Both the position numbers and the translations under genes were made by a program. A stretch of DNA of 64,000 nt from NCBI RefSeq assembly GCF_003473485.1, contig NC_053047.1, positions 42,332,972 through 42,396,971 of the forward strand, written 5' to 3'. The notes below the pieces were generated by a model that was given only the letters and a program-made list of their open reading frames with translations, was not told where the DNA came from and did not search any database. Shown here piece after piece: positions 55,286-64,000 of the stretch. Each line of letters starts with the position of its first letter. Position 1 is the stretch's first letter. The stretch comes from Medicago truncatula (taxonomy: Eukaryota > Streptophyta > Magnoliopsida > Fabales > Fabaceae).

Positions 55286-56130
55286 CATAATTTTAAAACC
55301 CGGCTCGGACCGGCTGGTTCAACCGGTTGAACTGGGAACCGGACACTTGATCGGCTCGAGCCAAGTATTGGATCGGATATGCTATTAAACCGGTGTGAAC
55401 CGGAAAGAACCGGTCAAACTCGGTAAAACCCGATGACCCGACGGTTTTCGAAAACCGGCCGGGTCAGTGAACCGCGCTTATGATATTTTAATAAAAAATA
55501 TTAAAATTGGCATGGGCAGGAGTTGAACACGCAACCAGTAACAACCAAGGTAGAAACCTTAACCATTACACTACATGCTTTTTTGTGATAACTGTTACTT
55601 TTTATTTATTATATTTTTAATGTTCCCTAGACAAAGCAACACCCTGGCCATTGCTCCCATGATTCAAGTAGTTGTCAATTTAACTCATAAAAAAACTTAA
55701 TTTAACTCTATTTTAAATTATAATAAACCGTTAACGTTCCTAGTTTAACATATTTATAAGTAAAATACATACTTTTTTAATATTTTTGTTTCTCTCTTTA
55801 TTCAAAAAAAAATTGTTGTTTCTTATATATTTTTAATATTCATTTAAATATGGTATGCATTTGTGTAGGTATAAAATGTGCATATAAAGTGATTAATTTT
55901 GTTGATTTTGACAATTGGTAGGTTTTATGATTTTTTATTTTTATTTTTGAGATTAAGTGATTAATTTAATCTGATTCATCTCAGTTTAATACAAGTACAC
56001 ATTTTTCATATAGACCGAGTTATCCGGTTTAATCCGGTTCAATTATGCGGTTCGATCAACGACTCACTGGTTCGACCATTGACCCAGTACCCCCGCCGAG
56101 TCAATGACAGAGCCGAGTTTTAAAACTATG
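55286..56130. mobile_element. hAT-like non-autonomous element with tRNA-like insert
   Basis: Terminal inverted repeats CATAATTTTAAAACCCGGCT (left) and CATAGTTTTAAAACTCGGCT (right, inverted), with CCGG-rich subterminal regions. Flanked by GTGAAAAA (55278-55285) and GTGAAAAG (56131-56138), an 8-bp near-perfect TSD. 845 bp with no transposase. Confidence 0.72.
55509..55578 (-). other. tRNA-like sequence inside the hAT-like element
   Basis: On the minus strand GCATGTAGTGTAATGGTTAAGG resembles a tRNA 5' half with A-box, and GTGTTCAACTCC about 30 bp on resembles a B-box. Arms are imperfect and there is no clean acceptor stem, so it is not called a functional tRNA gene. It may be a captured tRNA or SINE head. 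Confidence 0.4.
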
Positions 56131-56138
56131 GTGAAAAG

Positions 56139-56621
56139 TGAAGAATTTAACTTTTTAAAAGTTAAAACATTGTTGAATTCAATGTAAATATACTACTTTT
56201 GATTTCCTTAACCATTGTCCTGATGACACCGGTTAGAAAGACCCATAAATTAATAAATGTGTAGGAAGAAGATGTAACCCAAAGAAAATGTGACAGAAGA
56301 CAATGATTGGGCGGTTTAGTGTGATGAAGTGCAGCGGTCAAACATCTTTAACAAATTATTCATTACTCCTCTCAAAAAACAAATTATTCATTACTAGTTT
56401 TTTTTTTTTTTTTCCGGCAAATTATTTCGTTTTAATAAGTATGGAGTATAATAATAATTCCTCTAAAAAAAGAAGAATAATAATAATATTAATAAAAATT
56501 GTTTCGTTTACGAGTCCTAACTCAACTGATAAAAATGTTAAAATCGTTATATCAGATGTTGCGGCTGATGTTCGAATCCTATCTCCTTCAATTGTATGCA
56601 TGAGTTATCAATAACAAAAAT
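56139..56621. other. Intergenic with degenerate SINE-like sequence
   Basis: At about 56510-56620 GAGTCCTAACTCAACTGATA and GATGTTCGAATCC resemble the A- and B-boxes of the SINE at 10462, but the element is degraded and has no TSD that I can see. Confidence 0.45.
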
Positions 56622-57265
56622 AAAAAGAATTACGAAGTTCGACTCAATTGATAAAAAATAACTAAAAATTCAACTTCTTTAGAGAGTCTCCGATGTAGAC
56701 CTATCTCTGTTAAGTTGTGAAACTTGACTCATCTAAACTTTTTTTAAGCCAAATATGTAGCATTGATTTTTTTTTATTTTTATTTTTTAAAAATAAAGTA
56801 GCATTGATTTTGATTATCCATTAATAGTTAACACCATTCATTCATTATTTATTTATTTTTATTATCTCATTAATGAAAGAAAGAGAATCTCACTTCCTAC
56901 TTCCCTCTAGTACTCGTCTCTCTAATTGATCTTTACCACAACAAAACCAAACCATGTAAAGGTTAGTTTCATGTCACCTTTTTCTTTTTGTTTGTATTCT
57001 CTTTTTAGATGTTTCTTAAAAATCCATTTATATCTATTTTTGCATGATCCTCTTTTTCTTACTTAGTCAATTTTTTTTCTCTTTTTGTTCATTTTTACTT
57101 CATAATTTGTTACATGTTACTACCAATACCATCACTTCCCTCTCTATATATTGTTACTTCAACACATTCACATGTCCAAAAGATGGAATATTCACATTTA
57201 CATTCTTCTGTTTTTTTGCTTTTGAACTCTTCAACTTCTGATAAAAATGTCTAATATTTGGGATG
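56622..57265 (+). pseudogene. Segment P2: truncated duplicate of the 47.7-kb gene's 5' end
   Basis: Repeats the upstream region of the HMG-like gene and its 19-nt first exon exactly (57247-57265), but the next base pair begins segment Q2 instead of the intron. Exons 2 and 3 are gone. Confidence 0.65.
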
Positions 57266-57266
57266 G

Positions 57267-58626
57267 ATAATGACAACTGTGGAGAAGAATAACGTAAATG
57301 AAGCCTGTCGAGAAAAGGACACACTACTTGTTCAAATAAAAAGATTAGAGATAAAATAGTAATTTTAAAATTAAGATGTTTCATGGAGGAAAGAAAAATA
57401 ATAAGAGATGATGGTATACGATGAAATGCATTATATTATAATCCATTTTATTCCATTCAATTTTTACAAATTCAAACTGAAATTTTTATCAATTCCATTC
57501 CATTCCATCAATCTAAACAAAACTTTATGGGTATGTTAAGATTATTATACGTACATTCTAAAGTATAATCTTACTTAATTATCATTGACTAATTTGTTGA
57601 AAAATGAAATTTAACTATTAAACTGAACTTTTCTACTATACAATGTTGATTTTAATCTTTAACTACTATTAGTGTTTTTCCACCCTACCCTAAGACATTT
57701 AATTGAACTTATGACTCCATTTGTTAAACACATTATGGTCTAACTTCTTTTTGTCTTCTATTATTCATGTGACAAAAGCAAATTCAAGCAAATTACACCA
57801 AATGCCGTTATGGTAAATAAGGTAATTAATGCTATTGGTGGTAAAAATTCCACAAGTGGGACCTAGAAAGATGGTGATGGAAAACCAATCCAAGCCAACA
57901 AGACACAATGGTTAAGAAAAGGTCTTGCATCTCAAAGTTATGGGTTGGAGTTTTACTAGTGTATTTAGAGGAAGATAAATGTAAGCACTTTTAAGCTTGA
58001 AAGTTTTCTCTATTTTAAATCATAACACAATCCCCTTACCCTAAATTTTATTATATAAAAAAGATTTTTTTTTAAATTTAATTATCAATAATTATTATTT
58101 ATACTATTTTGCTCATAGAGGTTTGTAGGCCTTATTGAACCATATGCATGTCCATTTCCCTATTCAACTAGATGAACTAACTGTCTCCATTTCCCTGCGA
58201 GATCAATGATTATTTATGTAATAAATTTTTCATTAAAAATTAAATTAAAAAATTCCAATTTTATCTTAAGATAAACCTTAAGATGGTCATTACCTTAAGA
58301 TGGTCATTGTTAATGTTGATTTTTATTAGCTTGATGCACATCAAATTATATTCCATTTATATCAATAACTATTTATGTACATCAGTTAAGAACTTATAAG
58401 ATAAGAACCTTTCCGGTAACTATTTATGTGCGTATGTATTGAAAGTTTAAGACTTTATTAGTTGTTTAATATAAAATTTAATATTTAATTTCCTCTTTAT
58501 CTCTTTAACATGTAACATTTTTCAAATCTTGACTCTTCTCTAGTGAGTTTTCAATAGTTATTATCATTTTATCTAGCAATTTTTTTAATAATAATTGCTT
58601 CAATACATAAATAAATAAATAATAAT
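57267..58626. other. Segment Q2 and local duplication
   Basis: Q2 (57267-57480) repeats 46920-47120. About 57630-58050 repeats parts of 54236-55277. The rest is AT-rich without features. Confidence 0.5.
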
Positions 58627-58705
58627 AAAAAGAGTTGATGAAGTTTAGTTCAATTTATAAAAAAAGACTATAAATTCAACTCCCGTTGTCAACGCGTAGA
58701 CCTCT

Positions 58706-60055
58706 GGGTCCGTTTGGTTCGAGAATTAGGAGGGGAGGGGAGGGGAGGTGAGGGATTTTTACGGAGGGGAGTGGAGGGGAGATATTTTTAATTAAAAGTG
58801 TGTTTGGTTCACAAGGGGAGGGGAGGGGAGGGATTTTAACAGTATTTTACCGTTTTATCCTTAAACTTAATTAAATAAAAGAAACTGTTTGTTTTTACGA
58901 TTTCAGAAACTGACAAAGACAAGCACACATCTAAGCCGCTATTTTATCTTAAACTGGCTCATGTATTTTGCTCCAAGTATCATATTGTTTTTTTTTTTTG
59001 CTTTTTTTATCGGAGCAATTCTTTGTAATATTTTTTGTATAAGAGCAATTCTTTGTAATCCTTGCATTCTTTTCCAATTACTTTCGTAAAAAGTAGCATA
59101 GCTCTTAAATATATGACATAAGAATTTTCAAAATCATGGATAGTGCTTATTAATTAACAATTGTAAGATAAATGAAATTTGTTGCATATGAACAAATAAG
59201 ACACATGAAAGTGACTATGACTACTGTTAACTATTTCTCCTTAAAAAAAATAATGATAAACATCATAACAAAACAGTCTCCCTAAAAAAACTCATAAACA
59301 TCATAACACCATCATAGTATGATTAATCAGAAGAACCAAAGACAGTTTCCATTATGACTGCTTTGCGTGCTTTGGATGGACACTGAAGAATCATTCTAAG
59401 TATGTCTACATCTTTCATGACAACACGATATATCTTAGGCAATGAATTTGGGTCACATCCACACTCCTCTAATAAATTCCAAGTCTCTTCTCCTGAAATT
59501 GGAGGCAACTCGTGTTTATGACGTTCTCTCGTTATTTCATTTCCTTCCCGTAATTTAAACAAGGATAATAAAGTAGCGAATCAATAACGATGTAATTAAT
59601 AATACTACGATATAGACAATGAGATGATGAAATTACTCACAATTCACTTTGGAGGAAGCCTCAAGCAGTCGTTGACAACAACAAAGTAGTAGTAAGAGCG
59701 GTTTGTACATCTAACAAATAAGAGTGGTAGATTATATAATAATAAAAATTGTTACAAGGAAAATATAACAAAATAATAATAATAATTGTTACAAGAATAA
59801 GATAACCTAATAATAATAATAAGATTATTACAAAAATAATATAATCTAATAATAATAAAAGTTATTACAAGGTTAATATTGAGATTTGAAATTAATTTAA
59901 GGATAATTATGGCAATGCAATAAAATTTTAAAGAGATTTGCTCCCCTCCCCTCCCCTTCCCTTCCCTTCTAAAAATTGAACCAAATACTTCAAATTAAAA
60001 ATCTCCCCTCCCCTTCCCTCCCCTCCCCTCCAAAACTCTCGAACCAAACGGATCC
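58706..60055. mobile_element. G-rich TIR DNA element inside segment P3
   Basis: Left end GGGTCCGTTTGGTTCGAGAA, right end inverted GGATCCGTTTGGTTCGAGAG, both followed by GGAGGGGAGGGG runs. It splits segment P3: sequence before 58706 and after 60055 is continuous in P1 and P2. I could not settle the TSD. Contains one unexplained ORF (59323-59562) but no recognisable transposase. An (AAT)n-rich stretch lies at about 59750-59870. Confidence 0.7.
59323..59562 (-). CDS. Unidentified ORF inside the TIR element
   Basis: 79 codons ending in TAA. The C-terminal part (ETWNLLEECGCDPNSLPKIY, ILRMILQCPSKARKAVIMET) has normal amino-acid composition, unlike the surrounding AT-rich noncoding DNA. An ATTTCAG precedes GAGAAGAG near the middle and could be a splice acceptor; GTGAGT near 59636 could be an upstream donor. 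It may be a captured host exon or a remnant of the element's own second protein. I recognise no family. Confidence 0.3.
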   Translation of the reverse strand: MFKLREGNEITRERHKHELPPISGEETWNLLEECGCDPNSLPKIYRVVMKDVDILRMILQCPSKARKAVIMETVFGSSD

Positions 60056-60475
60056 AGGGAGTCTCTGAAGTAGCTCCGATCTTATTAAGTCATGGAACTA
60101 GATTCATCTTAACTTTTTCTTATATAATAATAATAAAAAAAAATAGAAAAATAAAGAACGGTGATGATAACTCCTTTTAATAATTTGGGCCAAATAAGAA
60201 GCATTGATTTTGATTATCCACTAACACCACCATTTATTATTTATTTTCTTTTAATTCTCTAGTCTCCCATTAGAAAATGATGAAAGAAATAGAATCTCAT
60301 TTCCTACTTCCACTGGTTCTCGTGTCTCTAATTGTAAATGTTAGTTTCATGTCACCTTTTCTGTAACAAAAAATATATGTTAGATTCATTTCACCTTTTT
60401 CTTTTTGTTTGTATTAAAACCCATTTATATCAATTTATTTCGATCCTCTTTTTCTCACGGTTGGTCTATTTTTTT
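60056..60475 (+). repeat. Segment P3, right part
   Basis: Third, more diverged copy of the P segment (GAATCTCATTTCCTACTTCC, GTTAGTTTCATGTCACCTTT). It ends before the first exon, so no coding sequence remains. Confidence 0.6.
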
Positions 60476-61415
60476 CGATCCAGCTTCTAAAAATTATTTT
60501 AAAGTATATAAAATTATCAATCGTCACAAGTCACAACATCAACAATTATTGGCGTAATTAAATAAAAAAATTATTTATGATTTTTTTAATAAAAATAAAT
60601 ATTGATGATTCCAATGACTTCAATGGTAGTAAACTAAAGAAAATACTGAAACAAATTGACTAATATGAACTTTAATTAAATTTTTTTATTTTTTTTATTT
60701 TTATATTTTGGTTGTCCAACAAATTGTTCCAAGAAATGGCTGTTCAATAACATTCCTCTTAAAATGTTAATTTTCTAGAAGTGCTAGTTCAATTAATAAA
60801 AAAGTCAAAATTGTTAGAATGAACGTCATGATTAGGTTTCAAACTCCGACCTACACTTATATGTGTGAGTTTTCAAGGACTCTTGTTATTTCATTTATCG
60901 ATAAGGGAAAAAAGAATCAAGTTGATTAATATTAAAGTTTTCTTTTTATGGATTGATGGTTTTAAAGTCAAAGAGCCAAATTGAACTTTTAAAATAGGTT
61001 AAGAGATAAAAATGGTATTTAAGTCATTGATTTTTTGTAAAGGAATTTAATCATTGATTTATGAGTTTAATTAGCCTCTATTTGTTACAGCGGTGGATCA
61101 GACCTGTACCCACGTTTTGACAAAAGCTACAATTTTAAGCTTCTCAAAAATCACGGTAGATTAGCATTGGGAAGTGGTATTTATGCTCCCACCATTATAC
61201 CAAACATGTACTTAGTATATTTTGTTAATCTTCATGACAAGTCATGTATTTTTGTATTCATTAATTAGTTGGACAACACATCATTTAATGTATGTATAAA
61301 TTAATTGTACACCACAAAAAATACTAATTAGAGTCATTTATTAAACTAAACGTTTTTAGAAAACTAAACATTCTTGCTAAAGGGATTTTTTAACTAGTTT
61401 TTTTATAAGGTTAGG
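60476..61415. other. Intergenic with degenerate SINE
   Basis: At about 60778-60905 GTGCTAGTTCAATTAATAAA and a TATGTGTGAGTTTTCAAGG tail match the SINE family at 10462 but are mutated. About 61087-61165 resembles 61858-61935. No gene. Confidence 0.45.
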
Positions 61416-61860
61416 CTAACCGTTGCCTCTGATAAAGACACAAGATGATGGACACAATCTAGTTTCCTCGTTCAATCGATTGCTCCATCAGAAGAATCCT
61501 ACACCATTCATCTTTCAATTTGGTAAGATTTTAGGTTCTCTTGTTAAGATCAAATGTTACCACACTGCAATTTCACTTCATCGACAAATGGAATTGCTTC
61601 AAACTTAGTCAGTTTGAGCATCTTGATTAATTGTTTTTCTCAATTGGGTCAAAACCCTCTTTCTTTTTCTGTATTTGCTAACATTCTTAAAAAGAGGTTA
61701 TGACCCAAATGTCATAACTTTAACTACACTCATCAAGGGTCTCTGTCTCAAGGGTCGTATTGATCAAGCATTGCACTTTCATGACAAGCTGGTAGCACTT
61801 GGATTTTGTTTTAACCATGTTAGTTATGGGACCTTTCTAGGATTCATGTTTGGAACTGCA
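61416..61860 (+). pseudogene. RPF-type PPR gene fragment
   Basis: Matches the start of P-class, fertility-restorer-like PPR proteins: SSFNRLLHQKNPTPFIFQFG, then in a second frame LINCFSQLGQNPLSFSVFAN, then in a third frame PNVITLTTLIKGLCLKGRID and ALHFHDKLVALGF. At least two frameshifts (near 61595 and 61690) and an abrupt end near 61845. Only about three repeats remain of the usual ten or more. Confidence 0.75.
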
Positions 61861-61974
61861 TGCAGTGGATCTCTCATGCACCGCACGTCTACAAGAAGCA
61901 GCAATTTTTAGCTTATAAAAAATCACGTTCAATATGCCTAGGGACGTGAGAATATGTTACTAAACGAGCACTTA

Positions 61975-62155
61975 ATGACCTCTTAGAGTGTGATTGTGGT
62001 TTTAATATCATGCACACATCTTAGACTATGAAGGGGAATTAGAGAGTAGTCGACAAAATATGCATGGGATATCACTTATTTCCTTCTTGGTGTGATGCAA
62101 TGTGAAATTAGTGAGACAATTTCAAAGTCTCTTCCATCATCTAGACAAAACACAA
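61975..62155 (-). pseudogene. F-box gene fragment, degraded
   Basis: Colinear with about 52510-52685 of the F-box gene: CTATGAAGGGGAA, CCTTCTTGGTGTGATGCAA, TTAGTGAGAC, CTAGACAAAACACAAG. Small deletions break the frame. Same orientation as the parent-like copy about 9.5 kb to the left. Confidence 0.7.
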
Positions 62156-63531
62156 GCATGATCCAAGAAACAACCAAAAATGCTACCAAAACAGCCTTAA
62201 GACGAAAAGAACAAATCAAAAACATGATCCAACCCCTCATAACAACAACATTGTCAACTTTATAGACCTTGACCCTAGAGAAGAGTACGTGCAAGATTGA
62301 TTGGAACCCACATAAGACCTAAAGGAGATCTAACTAAAAACCAACTAAACAAGGATCCAACAAGATGGCAGCACAGAACCGGACACACAAAACCACCACT
62401 GCCGACTGGAATCAAACCACAGGTTGAACCAACACGACAGCTCCAACCACACACCTAAAAAGTAACTGAAGTAAGAAAAAATGCAGGACACTACAAACCA
62501 ATACCAGCGGAGCCACCAAAGCTAAATTGGCCCACCTAAACTGACTGACACATGAGAGAATCGAACTTGAGACTTCGAGAAGGAGCACACTCCCAGATCC
62601 CAAGCCAATACTATATATCATAAAGTTATTGTATTACATCAAACTATAACAAATTTTGCAGAAGATAAGTGTCATGAATCGCAATATCCATCTAATTCCT
62701 CATAGAAGACACCGAAAACAGATTTGTCCCATAAAAGAAATTTACTTTAAATCCATCCAAAAAAACTAGATCACTTTAGTTGTTTATGAGATTTTAAGTG
62801 TTTTGGAACTTTAAAAAAAATAAAAAATTGAACCAGAATACTTCACTATAAAACGTTTCTCAGAAGAAAACCGGAAGGCGTTGCACGAGTTTTTCGGATA
62901 ACAACCTAAAGTCTTTGTTGAAAAGGATTCCGGGAACAAGATTCCATAACATGATTCAATCAAGGATTCAATTAAGGATTCTGGTAACCCACTAACCAAG
63001 AAAACCTAACCAACCTCAAACCTCAATCAATGATTTGAGTAAACAATTAAAACACAAACACGTGAAAATATTAAGAGAAATAACACAAAAACTATTAAGA
63101 GAACACCGAGAATTTGTTGAAAGCTGAAGTGCGAATTGTTTTTTTTCCAGAAAGAGGGGTGAATGCCACTTGTTTTTTTTTTCTCCATAAAAGGTGGGGT
63201 GAAAAGTGAAAGGGAATTGTGTTTTGTTTTATATAAAAGGTAAATACAGTAGTTTGTGTCAAATGTTGGAATGAAGGTATAAATGTAGGGGTGTAGGATA
63301 TAACTTCCGTAAGAAAGATATGTAAGATTAAAGTTTTAAACAAAAGGGAATTGTGTTTTGTTTTATATAAAAGGTAAATTTAGTAGTTTGTGTTTTGTTT
63401 TGCCTTTACATATTTTTGAGCCGAAAAGCCCGTGAAGAAACCTATTTAAATAAGAAAGATTTACACACTCAACAGAAACAAAAACACATTCTTCCTCTTT
63501 CTCTATCGTTAGGGTTTTCCAAGCCCTAGCC
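62156..63531. other. Intergenic and promoter of the crooked-neck gene
   Basis: No complete gene. At about 62520-62605 the minus strand has GGTTCGATTC-like B-box sequence (here AAGTTCGATTCTC), as in SINE or LINE tails. A direct repeat (about 63208-63258 and 63343-63393) lies upstream of the gene start. A TATA-like TATTTAAATA is at 63443-63452 and a telo-box-like TAGGGTTTT at 63510-63518, both common in plant housekeeping promoters. Confidence 0.5.
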
Positions 63532-64000
63532 ATGTCTTCTTCCAAAGTTGCAGACCCAACCCTAGGTTACCTCACTCGAAAAGACACTGAAGTAAAACTT
63601 CCACGTCCAACTAGGGTTAAGAACAAAACCCCCGCTCCGATTCAAATCACAGCGGAGCAAATTCTTCGTGAAGCTAGGGAGCGTCAAGAAGCTGAGATAC
63701 GTCCTCCAAAGCAGAAAATCACCGATTCAACCGAACTCGGCGAGTATCGTCTCCGGAAACGAAAGGAATTCGAGGATTTAATTCGGCGAGTGAGGTGGAA
63801 TGTTAGTGTTTGGATTAAGTATGCACAGTGGGAAGAGTCGCAGAAGGATTTTACACGTGCACGTTCGGTTTGGGAACGAGCATTGGAAGTTGATTATAAG
63901 AATCATACTTTGTGGTTGAAGTATGCTCAAGTTGAGATGAAGAATAAGTTTATTAATCATGCTCGGAATGTTTGGGATCGCGCGGTTACTCTTTTGCCGC
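63532..64000 (+). CDS. CRNKL1: Crooked-neck-like splicing factor (HAT repeats), 5' part, runs off the window
   Basis: ATG at 63532 opens a frame still open at the last base: 156 codons plus one base. The N-terminus (residues about 15-65: [38 protein letters not shown]) and then the first HAT repeats ([55 protein letters not shown]) match the crooked-neck/Clf1 family, a scaffold of the Prp19-associated spliceosome complex in the nucleus. Family members are near 700 residues, so about a fifth is visible. No intron or lesion is seen in this part. It is the most clearly intact conserved gene in the window. Confidence 0.93.
   Translation, partial: MSSSKVADPTLGYLTRKDTEVKLPRPTRVKNKTPAPIQITAEQILREARERQEAEIRPPKQKITDSTELGEYRLRKRKEFEDLIRRVRWNVSVWIKYAQWEESQKDFTRARSVWERALEVDYKNHTLWLKYAQVEMKNKFINHARNVWDRAVTLLP

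Overview
The window is plant nuclear DNA, most likely from a temperate legume of the clover/medic group. The evidence is host genes with GT-AG introns, a plant-type DYW pentatricopeptide (PPR) gene, an F-box/LRR gene, a crooked-neck splicing factor start, legume-style tRNA-derived SINEs, and a Sirevirus-type Ty1/copia retrotransposon with a third reading frame after pol. The genus call is inference from general resemblance, not from a search.

Layout. 0.9-2.4 kb: a small three-exon gene with two SANT/Myb-like repeats, one per exon. 3.35-4.6 kb: a mitochondrial carrier of the CoA-carrier type that lacks its 5' exon(s). 5.1-6.4 kb (minus): a DYW2-like PPR-DYW gene cut by one in-frame TGA. 6.5-11 kb: a terminal-inverted-repeat (TIR) element, a LINE tail holding a hAT-type MITE, a second copy of the carrier's 3' flank, and a SINE with perfect target-site duplications. 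11.0-46.5 kb: one nested retrotransposon complex. 47.7-48.5 kb: a small three-exon gene with a Cys cluster and an HMG-like region. 49.4-51.3 kb: a second, inverted copy of the TIR element followed by a LINE fragment. 51.6-52.8 kb (minus): an F-box/LRR gene with a frameshift. 53-61 kb: local segmental duplications, a hAT-like element with a tRNA-like insert, and a G-rich TIR element carrying an unexplained ORF. 61.4-62.2 kb: a broken RPF-type PPR fragment and a broken F-box fragment. 63.5 kb to the end: the first 156 codons of a crooked-neck-like (HAT repeat) splicing factor that runs off the window.

The main structure is the 35.5-kb complex. An outer minus-strand copia element (E1; 220/221-bp LTRs; 5-bp TSD TGAGA at both ends) was invaded by a plus-strand Sirevirus-like element (E2; 1.8-kb LTR, gag, pol, extra ORF3). 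What remains is not a simple nest. Reading left to right it is: E1 3' part, full E2 LTR, truncated gag, reversed E1 gag-integrase fragment, partial LTR, truncated gag, E1 fragment, partial LTR, full gag-pol-ORF3, LTR, full gag-pol-ORF3, LTR, truncated gag, E1 5' part. The truncated-gag/E1 chimera repeats with a 3,781/3,782-bp period, joined at a TTGAGC microhomology. The two full E2 bodies repeat with a period of about 10,374 bp and share LTRs with no TSDs between them. Phased differences (a C6/C7 run, gag residues 272 and 331) fit a history of deletion, then microhomology-mediated tandem duplication, then LTR-LTR recombination that added internal-LTR units. An assembly artefact must be excluded first.

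Functionally, few host genes look intact: the SANT gene, the 47.7-kb gene and the crooked-neck gene. The carrier, the PPR-DYW gene and the F-box gene each carry one or a few visible lesions. Neither retroelement looks able to encode a complete polyprotein.
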